A DNA stretch of 40,013 bases from JADJOY01 sp964450125 (GTDB lineage Bacteria > JADJOY01): positions 1 through 40,013 of the forward strand of contig CAYVDO010000016.1 of assembly GCA_964450125.1 (NCBI GenBank), written 5' to 3'. Both the position numbers and the translations under genes were made by a program. Within the stretch, counting starts at the first letter, position 1, and each line of letters starts with the position of its first letter. Positions 18,901 to 26,355 of this stretch are shown here, piece after piece. The notes below the pieces were generated by a model. It ran no database searches. It was not told the origin of the DNA and saw nothing but the letters and a program-made list of their open reading frames with translations.

Positions 18901-19238
18901 CTGTACGGCACACACGCCTCGTCGAACGTGCCGACGTCGACGTGGCAGGTCGCATCCACGCCGGGGTCACAGCTATCGCTGGAGCCGGGGCGTTGCACCT
19001 GAGAAGCGTCGAAGATCCCGAAGGACGCCGCGGCCATCGCCAGCTTCTCGGCGAGATGGGGCTCCGAGAGCTGCCACACGTCCTTCCGGTCGTCGGGCCC
19101 GATGATGGCGTGAGTCGTCTGTCCCGCAGCAAGCCGCGCATACGCGAGGACCAGTGCGAGCGCTACCCCGCCCACGCGGACGAGTGTCGTCCGAGCACCG
19201 TCGCGCCCGGAGGCGATCGTGGTCACAGCTTGTGTCAT
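15966..19238 (-). CDS. Secreted trypsin-like protease / PPC repeats / SGNH esterase fusion with DGF..W tail
   Basis: About 1090 residues (nominal, because of the 100-N gap). Signal peptide: RVGGVALALVLAYARLAAG. Domain 1 is a chymotrypsin-fold, V8-like Ser protease: H156 in VVTAGHC, D220 in GGNDWAVIQLD, S287 in FQGGSGSLV. Two near-identical pre-peptidase C-terminal (PPC)-type beta domains follow (about 358-458 and 463-595), each with YAAAIQVAWDAG or YVAAIQVAWDAG and PYYIKVFTQTASHAG. Then an SGNH-hydrolase domain: block I GLGDSFTSGEG, block III TIGGNDAGF, block V GSFHPNPDGQ, like actinobacterial GDS(L) lipases. After an IPT/TIG-like strand set comes one thrombospondin type-3 repeat (DSDADGRPNVCDNCP) and the tail EIFRDGFDSGDAGYWSSTMP. 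All catalytic residues are intact. Start 19238 is chosen for the signal peptide; its ribosome site is weak. Confidence 0.82.
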   Translation of the reverse strand: MTQAVTTIASGRDGARTTLVRVGGVALALVLAYARLAAGQTTHAIIGPDDRKDVWQLSEPHLAEKLAMAAASFGIFDASQVQRPGSSDSCDPGVDATCHVDVGTFDEACVPYSFEGCEPLPLCDSGSYHEAFKGQPTGPSCSGFLIAPDRVVTAGHCLGGDPSAFCSSKRFVFGFTLDDGPSPSLPWFVSSSDVYSCRAVLGWAKTPEPLGSSCTGGGNDWAVIQLDRPVSGRSPVPIAAGAAQEGTAVATAGHPASLPLKVDDNAKVRQDCEAYFTANFDAFQGGSGSLVYDDATFEALGILTSGPRNAWQDLGGCAASVVCGNVNGCTQDPDKPFIVVTKASQFANVMAPAPPVEYEFRGNIDEVGEVNEYPITFPDSGYAAAIQVAWDAGSCVSGYDNLAIYRPDGSYLSGTGSFCQLTNIAIPGGQPGPYYIKVFTQTASHAGSAGGYTLTVSFQPYPAGDNSGEPNDDIQHATPISVNTSVHARIADWSNPAGSPTEDDDWYQVTFPAAGYVAAIQVAWDAGSCVSGYDNXXXXXXXXXXXXXXXXXXXXXXXXXXXXXXXXXXQPGPYYIKVFTQTASHAGAAGGYTLCINPPGACTAPPPDPTVIQFVGLGDSFTSGEGVPGYFPGTDTQANQCHRSTNAYSRHIDRPGHTEALFDLSRDNSSGFRWDFLACSGATTSNVRSAGTARYGEPPQLNRIEIGSATDMVALTIGGNDAGFAPILELCGLPIIDCSSVSYKPLAPQDNRSLNEIITSLIDGLQGRLAQTYSEVRAKSPDATVFVLGYPNLFPASVRFWDPACAALMGFYSGQERSFFRDLASQLNGVIAAAAAQAGVHFVPVADYFDGHEVCGTDDQDWIFGPRWPVAGSFHPNPDGQWHYAEALDQYIAGYVGPKKPNGLPYNPSTLRASRRRDAEPPVALPSLADLAVEPEASASCLSGDVYVPGQTIRLSGDGFAPDSTVSLGLTPSADGALWGLGNTTADATGHIDAFVPIPPGTPAGGNAVVQALGLDEIGAPRLLVATIALSGSFGSDSDADGRPNVCDNCPTAANLDQADSNGDGIGDACEIFRDGFDSGDAGYWSSTMP
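17479..18090 (-). repeat. Tandem duplication encoding two PPC domains
   Basis: Two blocks of 55 nt are identical in both copies: 17479-17533 equals 17899-17953, and 17634-17688 equals 18036-18090. The DNA-level identity, not only protein similarity, indicates recent duplication or gene conversion, or an assembly collapse. In the intact copy the segment between the blocks is 82 nt; in the other it is the 100-N run. Confidence 0.9.
17534..17633. other. Assembly gap (100 N) inside a repeat
   Basis: The gap sits exactly between two blocks duplicated elsewhere in the gene. The intact copy has 82 nt here, and 82 and 100 leave the same remainder on division by 3, so the frame is kept if the true sequence matches. 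The scaffold is probably about 18 nt too long at this point, or more repeat copies are missing. Confidence 0.9.
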
Positions 19239-19466
19239 CACGGTGTTGCCGAGGATGCTGTAGCCCCCCTTGGGCCAAACCGCCCACTCGCGGAGCGATA
19301 GGTGCAAGCCCCATCGCGCGCCGCGTATGATGGATCGTAACAGTGGAGGAGCTATCGGTGCGAGGGGCATGAGCCGATGGCGTGGCTCGCGTCGCGGCCG
19401 TGATCAGGTGTCTGGGGTCACTCTTGCGGCTTGCGCCATCCGGAAGGCTCTTGCTGGGGAATGCTC

Positions 19467-21098
19467 ATGCGCTGCCACATCGAGATGATCCGCGAGCTCC
19501 GTCCTCGCGCGACCGCGCTCACCTTCGCCGTGCTCCTGCAAGCGCTGATGATCGTTCGCGCGAGCGACGCCGCGGTGGTCAAGCTGAGCGGCGGCGCACA
19601 GCTCGGACCGGTCCACGGGTTCGATGTCAGCAGCGACAGCGCTCGGGTCGTCTTCAAGCAGGGTTTCGTCGTCGAGGACGAGTGGGGTGATTTCCATGAT
19701 CACTTCGATCTCTACTCCACGAGCGTCGCGGGCGGGACGCCCGTCAAGCTGAACGTCCCGCTCGGGACGACCGAGAGCGTCGACTCGTTCGATGTCTCGC
19801 CCGACGGGACGCGTGTCGTGTACAGCATCTACGATGACGACCTCTACGAAGGGCGCACCTACTCGGTTCCGATCGCGGGGCCGAGCCAGAGCAGCGTCCT
19901 GATGCACCCGCCGGCGGTGAGTGCCTACCGGTTTCGCATCTCGCCGAATTCGGCGCACGTCGTGCTGGAGGGGGAAGAGCTCGTCTCGCCGACCTACCAG
20001 CAGGTTCTCTACAGCGTCCCGCTCGCCGGCGGAGCGGCAGTGAAGCTCTATCCTCCGCTGCTGGGTGGAGGTCAGCTCTGGTACTCCCAGTTTTCGCCAG
20101 ACTCGAACCGCGTGCTCTACACGGCGGATCAGGACAAGAACAATCAGTACGAGCTCTACAGCCAGGCCGTCGACGGTAGCGACCGAAAGCTCCTCTACCC
20201 GCTCGTACCGGGGGCGGGGAGCTTCTACTACTTCTTGTCGACACCGGACTCGAGCCGGATCGTCTATCTGGCCGCGCAGGAGTCGGCGAAGTACGACATG
20301 TTCCGGATGCTGATCGGCGGAGGGCCGTCGACCAAGCTGAATCAGCCGCTCGGGAGTCAGCACTGGCTGGACAGCGTGAGGATCACCCAGGATTCCAATC
20401 GGGTGGTGTATCGCCTGGACGACGACGCGTTGGATTTCCACGAGCTTTACACTGTGCCGGTCGATGGTGGCACGCGGTCGAAGCTGAGTGGTTCCGTGTC
20501 CCTTGCTGGCGACGATTACGACCTGGCGGTCAGCTTGGATTCGACCTCGGCGGTGTTTCGCGCGCAATGGAACGAGACGGACGGTGAGGCGCTCTATCGC
20601 GTACCGTTGAGCGGCGGCCCCCCCGTGAAGATCGCCGGCCAGGCCGCCTGGAACACGATCCGCATCACACCGGACTCGCGCGGGGTCGTGTTCAGCTCCG
20701 CTGAAGAGGATCCGCAGCACTTCCAGCTGTTCGCCGCACCGCTCGGTGGTGGATCGAAGCAGAGGTTGAGCGCGGACGGGGAAGACGCACTGGCTGCTGC
20801 GATCACCGCGGACTCGCGCACCGTGCTCTACTGGGGGGGCGATCTCGCGGCTTCGGAGCTCCAGCTCTATCAGGTATCGCCGTCGGGTGGGCAACCTTCC
20901 CCGATCGAGGTCGGCTTGATCCCAGGTGGGTCGATCGGGTCGGTGTGGCCGACACCCGACAGCGCGAAAGCCGTGTTCTCGGCCGACGCCGAGGTCGTCG
21001 ACGTGCCCGAGCTGTACGCCGTCGAGCTCGTGCTCTTCCAGGACGGCTTCGACGGTGGCGGGCTCGATCGCTGGAGCGCCACCGTTCCCCCGGCGTGA
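19467..21098 (+). CDS. Secreted TolB/PD40-type beta-propeller with DGF..W tail
   Basis: 543 residues from ATG 19467, with TGGGGA about 6 nt before it; ATG 19461 is also possible. A signal peptide (TALTFAVLLQALMIVRASDA) comes first. The body is a chain of some ten repeats of about 45 residues, each with a xxSPDS.RVVY or TPDS..VVF strand and a ELYSVPLAGG..VKL turn (SPDGTRVVYSIYDDD, SPDSNRVLYTADQD, TPDSSRIVYLAAQ, TPDSRGVVFSSAEE). This is the WD40-like PD40/TolB propeller pattern. The repeats differ from true TolB in lacking its N-terminal domain and there is no Tol-Pal gene near, so this is a free extracellular or surface propeller. It ends VLFQDGFDGGGLDRWSATVPPA. Confidence 0.82.
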   Translation: MRCHIEMIRELRPRATALTFAVLLQALMIVRASDAAVVKLSGGAQLGPVHGFDVSSDSARVVFKQGFVVEDEWGDFHDHFDLYSTSVAGGTPVKLNVPLGTTESVDSFDVSPDGTRVVYSIYDDDLYEGRTYSVPIAGPSQSSVLMHPPAVSAYRFRISPNSAHVVLEGEELVSPTYQQVLYSVPLAGGAAVKLYPPLLGGGQLWYSQFSPDSNRVLYTADQDKNNQYELYSQAVDGSDRKLLYPLVPGAGSFYYFLSTPDSSRIVYLAAQESAKYDMFRMLIGGGPSTKLNQPLGSQHWLDSVRITQDSNRVVYRLDDDALDFHELYTVPVDGGTRSKLSGSVSLAGDDYDLAVSLDSTSAVFRAQWNETDGEALYRVPLSGGPPVKIAGQAAWNTIRITPDSRGVVFSSAEEDPQHFQLFAAPLGGGSKQRLSADGEDALAAAITADSRTVLYWGGDLAASELQLYQVSPSGGQPSPIEVGLIPGGSIGSVWPTPDSAKAVFSADAEVVDVPELYAVELVLFQDGFDGGGLDRWSATVPPA

Positions 21099-21120
21099 TT
21101 AGGCCGCGGGATCGTCGCTC

Positions 21121-21147
21121 GCGCCTCGACGCGGGCCGTCGACGCGC
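21121..21147. terminator. Possible bidirectional hairpin terminator
   Basis: TCGACG at 21126-21131 pairs with CGTCGA at 21137-21142 around a 5-nt CGGGC loop, extended by four further GC pairs after one mismatch. It lies in the 63-nt gap between two convergent genes, where a terminator for both is expected. There is no T run, so an intrinsic terminator is not certain. Confidence 0.35.
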
Positions 21148-21161
21148 GTGCGGAGCCTGAC

Positions 21162-21560
21162 TCAGCGCTTGGCGGCTGCGGCGCGGCCCACCGAGAACAC
21201 GAAGCGGGAATCGCCCGCGACGATCTCGTCGCCGTTGCGCAGCGCGTATTCCTCGACCTCGGAGTCGTTGAGATACGTGCCGTTCGAAGACTTGAGGTCC
21301 TGGATGCGGAACTCGAGATTTCGGTAGGTGATCTGGAAATGCCGGCGCGACATCGCCGGGTCCTTGACGCGAATGTCCGCGACCTCGCCGCGTCCCACCA
21401 CGCTGGCGCTGGCGGTGAGCTGGAACGTTTCCTTGCTGGCTGGGCCGTCGATCACCTTGAGCACCGCCGCGAGGTGCGCCGGAATCTTGAGATCCTCCGC
21501 GCTCAGCGGCTTCTTGTCCATCGAGATGGTGGTGCGGCGGGAGCGTGTTTGCGTGCCCAT
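21162..21560 (-). CDS. Small FHA-domain protein
   Basis: 132 residues, nearly all one forkhead-associated domain, which binds phosphothreonine peptides. The motifs are SVVGRGEVADIRV (GRx), MSRRHFQI (SxxH) and LKSSNGTYLNDSEV (NG), in the usual order and spacing, followed by LRNGDEIVAGDSRFVF. The preceding 35 residues (RSRRTTISMDKKPLSAEDLK) contain Thr/Ser that could be kinase targets. An AGGA site lies 6 nt before ATG 21560. No kinase is in the window, so the partner is likely a Hanks-type Ser/Thr kinase elsewhere. Divergent from the NicO exporter; no functional tie is visible. Confidence 0.9.
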   Translation of the reverse strand: MGTQTRSRRTTISMDKKPLSAEDLKIPAHLAAVLKVIDGPASKETFQLTASASVVGRGEVADIRVKDPAMSRRHFQITYRNLEFRIQDLKSSNGTYLNDSEVEEYALRNGDEIVAGDSRFVFSVGRAAAAKR

Positions 21561-21878
21561 GGTGTGTCCTGAGATCGCGATGTTTCTTCGAACGAGGGTA
21601 ACCACCGTGGCCCACTCGCTCAACCGACGTCCATCTGAGCGTGGCCGCCGGCCCGGTAGGGGCTCACTGCGCCCGAGGCGCCCTGCCACGAACCCCAGCC
21701 CCGCACGCCGCGAGCGGGTTCCGCGCGCAGGTGAGCCACGACCGCCAGCTCGGTCGCCTGGCGGCGACCGACAGCGCGTGGTACGCCTCAGCTCTCGGCG
21801 CATGGCGAGGGAATCGGCGGGAAACCGTCCCGCGTGCCGCGTCGTAGATCGTTCACGACCTCCCGCTGGAGCGTGTCC
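21561..21878. other. Divergent intergenic region between FHA and NicO genes
   Basis: 318 nt of GC-rich sequence with no gene. It should hold promoters for both directions. I looked for a cobalamin riboswitch or an obvious NikR/RcnR-type palindrome, since the exporter's family is often metal- or B12-controlled, and found neither a B12 box nor a clear inverted repeat. Confidence 0.5.
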
Positions 21879-23471
21879 ATGAATTGCCCATCGCCCCGAG
21901 CCGTGTTTCGTCGATCGGCCGTGCATTCGCTCGTATTGCTCGCAGCGCTCGTCGTGAGCGTTCCGGCCCATGCGCACTCGCTCGGTCCCAAGTTCTTCTC
22001 GCAGCAGATCACGGTGAAGCTCGACGCCGAGTGGGTGCGGATCGCCTACACCATCGAGGTGCCCACCTCGCTCTTGCAGCGCGAGTTCGTGGAGCTGGCG
22101 AAGGACAAGCCGGATGCACCCCCCGCGGAGATCCGTGAGGAGTTCAAGCGCTCCAAGGTGGATGCGCTTCGCACCGGTCTCGACGTGGCGCTGAATCGCC
22201 AACACTTGAGTCTCGAGGACGATCCCGACGGTGTCCGCGAGTCGCGCCCCAACGACATGTATTTCCAGCTCTACCGCTACGCCCTGCGGGCGCGGGTCGC
22301 GGGCGAGCTCGGTGACCAGAATCTGCTCACGGTGCGGAATCGCAACTACGAAGGCGAAGAGACGCTCTACTCGGAGCACGTCGAGCTGGGCGACGGGCTG
22401 GGCGAGGCGAGTACCGGTCTCGAGGGCGATGAACGTTTCTTCCTGGACAGTCGCACCAACACCAAGTGGTACCCGTCACCGGAGCACCGCAACCTCGAGA
22501 TCCGCTTCACGCGCGCGGGTGTCCCGCTCCCGCAGGATGCAACGCGTGCGCAGGCACCGTCTGTGGCGCCATCCACCGCGGGAGCCGAGGACGACAAGGC
22601 CGCGGCGCGCACCAGCCACGAGGTGAAGCGGATGGAGTCCTACCTGGGAGCCACCACGCTCAGCCCTGCGGTGATCCTGGTGGGGCTCGCGGTGGCGTTC
22701 TTCCTGGGCTGCGGCCACGCGCTTTCGCCGGGGCACGGCAAGACGGTGGTGGCCGCGTATTTGGTGGGATCCAAGGGGCGGATTCGCGACGCCGTGTTCC
22801 TGGGAACGGTCGTCACCGCCACCCACACCTCCGTCGTGATCCTGCTCGGCGTGGTGACGCTGAGCCTTTCGCAGTACGTGCTGCCCGAGAAGATCTACCC
22901 CTATCTCGCCTTCACGTCGGGGGCGCTCATCGTGGGGCTCGGCGGATGGATGCTGGTGCTGCGCTTGCGCGCGCTCTTCGGCGGCCAGGGGCACACCCAC
23001 GATCATCACCATCACGACCACGATCACGCGCACCACGACCACGCTCATGCGCATTCACACGGTCACGACCACGGGCACGACCATGACCACCACCACGATC
23101 ACGGGCACGCGCATTTTCCCGACCCGTCGCAGCCGGTGACGTGGAAAAGCCTGCTGTCGCTCGGCATCTCGGGCGGAATGGTCCCGTGCCCATCCGCATT
23201 GGTGGTGCTGCTGGCGGCGGTCGCCTACCACCGCGTCGCGTTCGGGCTCGCGCTGGTGTTGTCCTTCAGCCTGGGGCTGGCATTGGTGCTGATCGCGATC
23301 GGCATCGCGATGGTGATCGCCGGCAACTACATGCAGCAGAAGATGGGGATTCGCGAAAGCCCGTGGCTTCGCCGACTGCCCGTGCTGAGCGCTTGTGTGG
23401 TGATCCTGTTCGGGTTGGGGATCTGCGGCAAAGTGCTGATCGACGAGGGGATCCTCGCGATCAATCTGTGA
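21879..23471 (+). CDS. NicO-family nickel/cobalt exporter with extended periplasmic domain and His-rich loop
   Basis: 530 residues. A signal-like helix (HSLVLLAALVVSVPAHAH) is followed by a soluble domain of about 220 residues (SQQITVKLDAEWVRIAYTIEVP onward), presumably periplasmic. The transporter part begins near residue 264: FFLGCGHALSPGHGKTVVAAYLVGSKGR carries the family HxxxPGHGK motif, then TATHTSVVILLGV. Residues 371-412 form a loop with about 24 His in 42 positions, mostly HDH and HAH, before the second half (SLLSLGISGGMVPCPSALVVLLAA). RcnA-like exporters share this His loop, which binds Ni2+/Co2+. About six to seven membrane helices are visible. The final 11 nt overlap the convergent hydrolase gene. 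TGGAG precedes ATG 21879. Export is favoured over uptake by RcnA likeness, not proven. Confidence 0.87.
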   Translation: MNCPSPRAVFRRSAVHSLVLLAALVVSVPAHAHSLGPKFFSQQITVKLDAEWVRIAYTIEVPTSLLQREFVELAKDKPDAPPAEIREEFKRSKVDALRTGLDVALNRQHLSLEDDPDGVRESRPNDMYFQLYRYALRARVAGELGDQNLLTVRNRNYEGEETLYSEHVELGDGLGEASTGLEGDERFFLDSRTNTKWYPSPEHRNLEIRFTRAGVPLPQDATRAQAPSVAPSTAGAEDDKAAARTSHEVKRMESYLGATTLSPAVILVGLAVAFFLGCGHALSPGHGKTVVAAYLVGSKGRIRDAVFLGTVVTATHTSVVILLGVVTLSLSQYVLPEKIYPYLAFTSGALIVGLGGWMLVLRLRALFGGQGHTHDHHHHDHDHAHHDHAHAHSHGHDHGHDHDHHHDHGHAHFPDPSQPVTWKSLLSLGISGGMVPCPSALVVLLAAVAYHRVAFGLALVLSFSLGLALVLIAIGIAMVIAGNYMQQKMGIRESPWLRRLPVLSACVVILFGLGICGKVLIDEGILAINL

Positions 23472-25800
23472 CCGCCGCAGCCTCCGAGTCGGCGTGGCTT
23501 GCGCGCTGCGTCGGCGCTCGCCGACGCCGGCGACGCAGCGCGACCGAAGCTGCACACGCCACGACGATCCATCCGGCATCCCCGAGCGTGTGGCGGCGCG
23601 CAGCGACCGCGCAGCCACCGCCCCCGCCTGGGGGTGGCGGCTCGCAGGCATCGCCGGCGCCGTTGCCATTCGAATCGAGCTGATTCGCGTTGGGAGTGTC
23701 CGGGCAGTTGTCGGTGGCGTCCGGCACTCCGTCCCCGTCGCGGTCGTCGCCACTCGACGATTCGCACGCGTCGCCGATGCCGTTCCGGTTCGAGTCCGTC
23801 TGGCTGGGGTTCGTGACATTCGGGCAGTTGTCCGTGCTGTCCGGCACGCCGTCGCCGTCGGAGTCGAGCGGCCCGCTGCCTCCCGCCGGCTGGATCCGGA
23901 CCGCGTACTGGAGATCGAGTGGCCCGCCAGCGCCGATGGTGAGCGCTCCGCTGGTGCTGCGCTCATCGCTCGAGAGCGTGACCGTGACGCTGTTCGCATC
24001 GACGCTCACGGTGCCATCGAGGGGCTCGGCGAGCTTTTGCCAGGTCTCACCCCGCCACGCGCCGCGCTCGACGCGCCAGCCGCCTTCGGGCGTCGACGCC
24101 TGGAAGCGCGCTCGGTAGGACACGCCGACCGCGGTGAAGTCGGCGCTGCCAGTGCGCACGATCGCGCCCCGGGCCGGCGTACCGGCGTCACCGAGATCGG
24201 TGAGCGTGACCGGCGTGCTCCCCACGCTCACGCTTCCGCCGGAGAAGCTGTCGCCGCCGCTCAGATACACGCGGTCGAAGAATGCCACCAGGTTCGACGT
24301 GCCGGCGGCGCGTGCCAGCGGCGCCATCGCCGCGCCGAGTGCCGCATTGCTGGCGCGGGCGTAGAAGGCACCCGAATACGCCTGGCCGAGGATCGACTGG
24401 AACCACGTCCCCTTGGCGGCGTTGGGGAAGATCCCGCGCGTGACCCCGTCGCTGACCATGCCCACGAAGAGGCTCACGACATCGCCGTAGAGCGCGTACG
24501 AGCTCATGCCCATGCCGAGATACGTGGCGCCGGCATTCGACAGGTTGGAGCCGAGCACCCCGAATACCTGGAAATGCGGGTAGTATTGGGCGCCGAACTC
24601 GGGAGCGAACAGGAAGTTCTGAGCCGAGTCGGCCTGTGGGTCGTAGACCTCTTGTTTGTAGCCGTACATGTCGGGACCGGCGCTCACGATTCCCGCGTAG
24701 GTGATCCAGCCGTCCACGTCGTGGAAGGGCGAGCCTGGATGGTCGGGCTCGGGTGTGGATGGCTCGTCGTGGCCGAAGAGGTTGAGGATCAGCGGAAAGC
24801 CCGGCAGCCGCGCGTGAGCGGCGCGGGTGAGCTCGGCCCAGTAACGCTGCATCGACCACTGGCTGTAGACCTCGTCGATGCCGAGCTCGGTGACGAGCGC
24901 AGGCCGTGCGTTCTGGTACTGGGTGAACGTGGGGAAGGACGAGTCGAACCCGGCGATGCGCTGACCCGGGTTGGCGAACTGATGCTCGGACAGAGCGCAA
25001 CGGCATCGTTGCGTGGGTTTGGAAGCCGTGTCGTTCTCGTCGACGAGCGCCGGCTCGTTCTCGACTTGCAGCGTGATCACCACGTCGCCGTCGGCGTTCA
25101 CGCCGGCGATCCAGTCCACGAGCGCCAGGAAATCCGTACGCTCGCGCGCCAGCACGTTCGGCCAGTCGGGGCAGAAGACCCCGCGATTGGCGGTGGTGCT
25201 GGGTGCGCTCGCGGCGATCGAGCCGTCGGGGTTCGTGACCACCACGAAGTTTCCGTAGCTCGCCGGGCCGTTCACGAAGTCGAAACCGGACGGAGGCTTC
25301 TGCGAGCCGTTCGCGTGGAACGTGCCCGACTTCGACGCGATGTCGTCGGGAGCGAAGTTCGCCTTCCCGATGACGTTCGAGCCTTCCCAGGCGAGGTTGA
25401 CCTTGAGCCCGCGGGCGCGTGCGCCCGCGGCCACGCGATCGAGATCGGCGCGCGTGGGGTCGTTGGCGCGGAATACGTTGCGCGTCGCCCCCGACGCGAA
25501 CGTGCGCCAGCGCACCGGCACACGTATCGCGTTGAATCCGACGCTCTTGGCCGTGTCGAGATACTCGTCGAGCGTGAGGTTGTCGGGATCCTTGTCCGAG
25601 TTCTCTTGAAGCTGGGCGGCAAGCTGCAGGAACGGTGCGCCGTCGACCACGAGCACTGGATGCCCGTGGATCGTCTCGACGCGGGGTGACGCGTTCACCC
25701 TCGCCGGCGCGAGCGAGAGGACGAACCCGAGGATGGGGGTGAGCACGGCGAAGAAGGCTCGCCGGCGCGATCGAAACGAAGGCCGTGGGTGCACGATCAT
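23461..25800 (-). CDS. Secreted clan GH-A glycoside hydrolase with thrombospondin type-3 repeats and Gly-Cys/TM/Arg tail (paralogue A)
   Basis: 779 residues. Signal peptide AFFAVLTPILGFVLSLAPARVNA. The TIM-barrel opens VETIHGHPVLVVDGAPFLQLAAQLQ, as in GH35-like beta-galactosidases. The acid/base Glu is E249 in LQVENEP and the nucleophile E401 in FAPEFG, both intact. A beta-sandwich follows (to about residue 625), then two calcium-binding thrombospondin type-3 repeats (DSDGDGVPDSTDNCP, DRDGDGVPDATDNCP). The tail is PPPPGGGGGCA, a hydrophobic stretch (WIVVACAASVAL), RRRRRR, and a further 20 or so residues. That tail resembles MYXO-CTERM sorting signals, so surface display is expected. The substrate is a beta-linked sugar; GH35, GH5 and GH42 cannot be separated by eye. 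Start ATG 25800 is chosen for the signal peptide. Confidence 0.83.
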   Translation of the reverse strand: MIVHPRPSFRSRRRAFFAVLTPILGFVLSLAPARVNASPRVETIHGHPVLVVDGAPFLQLAAQLQENSDKDPDNLTLDEYLDTAKSVGFNAIRVPVRWRTFASGATRNVFRANDPTRADLDRVAAGARARGLKVNLAWEGSNVIGKANFAPDDIASKSGTFHANGSQKPPSGFDFVNGPASYGNFVVVTNPDGSIAASAPSTTANRGVFCPDWPNVLARERTDFLALVDWIAGVNADGDVVITLQVENEPALVDENDTASKPTQRCRCALSEHQFANPGQRIAGFDSSFPTFTQYQNARPALVTELGIDEVYSQWSMQRYWAELTRAAHARLPGFPLILNLFGHDEPSTPEPDHPGSPFHDVDGWITYAGIVSAGPDMYGYKQEVYDPQADSAQNFLFAPEFGAQYYPHFQVFGVLGSNLSNAGATYLGMGMSSYALYGDVVSLFVGMVSDGVTRGIFPNAAKGTWFQSILGQAYSGAFYARASNAALGAAMAPLARAAGTSNLVAFFDRVYLSGGDSFSGGSVSVGSTPVTLTDLGDAGTPARGAIVRTGSADFTAVGVSYRARFQASTPEGGWRVERGAWRGETWQKLAEPLDGTVSVDANSVTVTLSSDERSTSGALTIGAGGPLDLQYAVRIQPAGGSGPLDSDGDGVPDSTDNCPNVTNPSQTDSNRNGIGDACESSSGDDRDGDGVPDATDNCPDTPNANQLDSNGNGAGDACEPPPPGGGGGCAVAARRHTLGDAGWIVVACAASVALRRRRRRAPTQRASHADSEAAAVTD

Positions 25801-25833
25801 GGCGCGCGAGTCTACCCCGCGCGCGCCGCAAGG

Positions 25834-25863
25834 GTGACGCCACTGCCCGGGCAGTGGCGTCAC
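25834..25863. promoter_or_regulatory. 30-nt perfect palindrome, operator or hairpin
   Basis: The half-site GTGACGCCACTGCCC is followed at once by its exact reverse complement. It begins 34 nt upstream of the GH start and ends 24 nt after the lipoprotein stop, both on the minus strand. As RNA it would fold into a strong hairpin with a tight CCGG loop, but no T run follows on either strand. A dimeric repressor site over the GH promoter, or an attenuating or terminating hairpin, are both possible. Confidence 0.7.
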
Positions 25864-25887
25864 GTGTCGGTCACGGGCGAAAGCCGC

Positions 25888-26355
25888 TCAGGGAATGCGC
25901 ACCAACGGGCTTGGAAAGGGGGTGGGACCGCCCGCAGGGGGCCAGTAGCTGTAGTCGTTCTGGAACTGATCCACCGATCCGCCCGCCATCGCCAGCGAGA
26001 GGCCATCCACGTCCGACGTGAAGGTTGCGCCGTAGGCGGCACTGCAATCGACGTTGGTCGGGTCCTGGGTGAAGAGGCAGCTCGCCGCGTGGAAGGCCGG
26101 CGTCGTGCCACCGGTCGTACCCATGCAGCCGGTCATGTCCCAGTGACAGACCAGCCCGATCCGCGTATCGACGTGGATCGTCTGATCGACGATCACCGAC
26201 GTGCCGAGTTGGGTGATGGTCGCGCTGACCGTGGTCGTCGCGAATGGATCCGACCAGGTGCCCGTGTAGTCGCCGCTCCACGGCTGACAGCCGGCGAAGG
26301 CGAGCACTCCTGCAGCAAGCGTCGACGTCACCATCCCTCGCCAAGTGTTTTGCAT
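25888..26355 (-). CDS. Small lipoprotein of unknown function
   Basis: 155 residues from ATG 26355, preceded by GAGG. The lipobox is LAFAGC, so the mature lipoprotein starts at the Cys of CQPWSGDYTGTWSDPFATTTVSATITQLG. That mature start reads like a small beta-barrel or lipocalin-like strand pair (GDYTGTWSD...VSATITQLGTSV..VDQTIHV), often seen in surface lipoproteins that bind small ligands. Five Cys in the rest (VCHWDMTGCMG, ASCLFTQ, VDCSAAYG) may form disulfides. No family is recognised. It is upstream of GH paralogue A, with the 30-nt palindrome between them. Confidence 0.7.
   Translation of the reverse strand: MQNTWRGMVTSTLAAGVLAFAGCQPWSGDYTGTWSDPFATTTVSATITQLGTSVIVDQTIHVDTRIGLVCHWDMTGCMGTTGGTTPAFHAASCLFTQDPTNVDCSAAYGATFTSDVDGLSLAMAGGSVDQFQNDYSYWPPAGGPTPFPSPLVRIP

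Noticed and set aside
16683..19301. Long plus-strand open frame over the protease-esterase gene
   Set aside because: Arg/Val/Gly-rich with no family motif; the opposite strand encodes a full multi-domain protein with intact catalytic sites.
21561..21878. Cobalamin riboswitch or metal-regulator site before the NicO exporter
   Set aside because: No B12 box and no clear inverted repeat could be found by eye.
22990..23120. CRISPR-like or satellite repeat in the CAC/GAC-rich stretch
   Set aside because: It is the coding sequence of the His/Asp-rich loop of the NicO exporter, in frame and without spacer units.
23494..25689. Long plus-strand frame opposite GH paralogue A
   Set aside because: Antisense of a well-supported glycoside hydrolase; no motif of its own.
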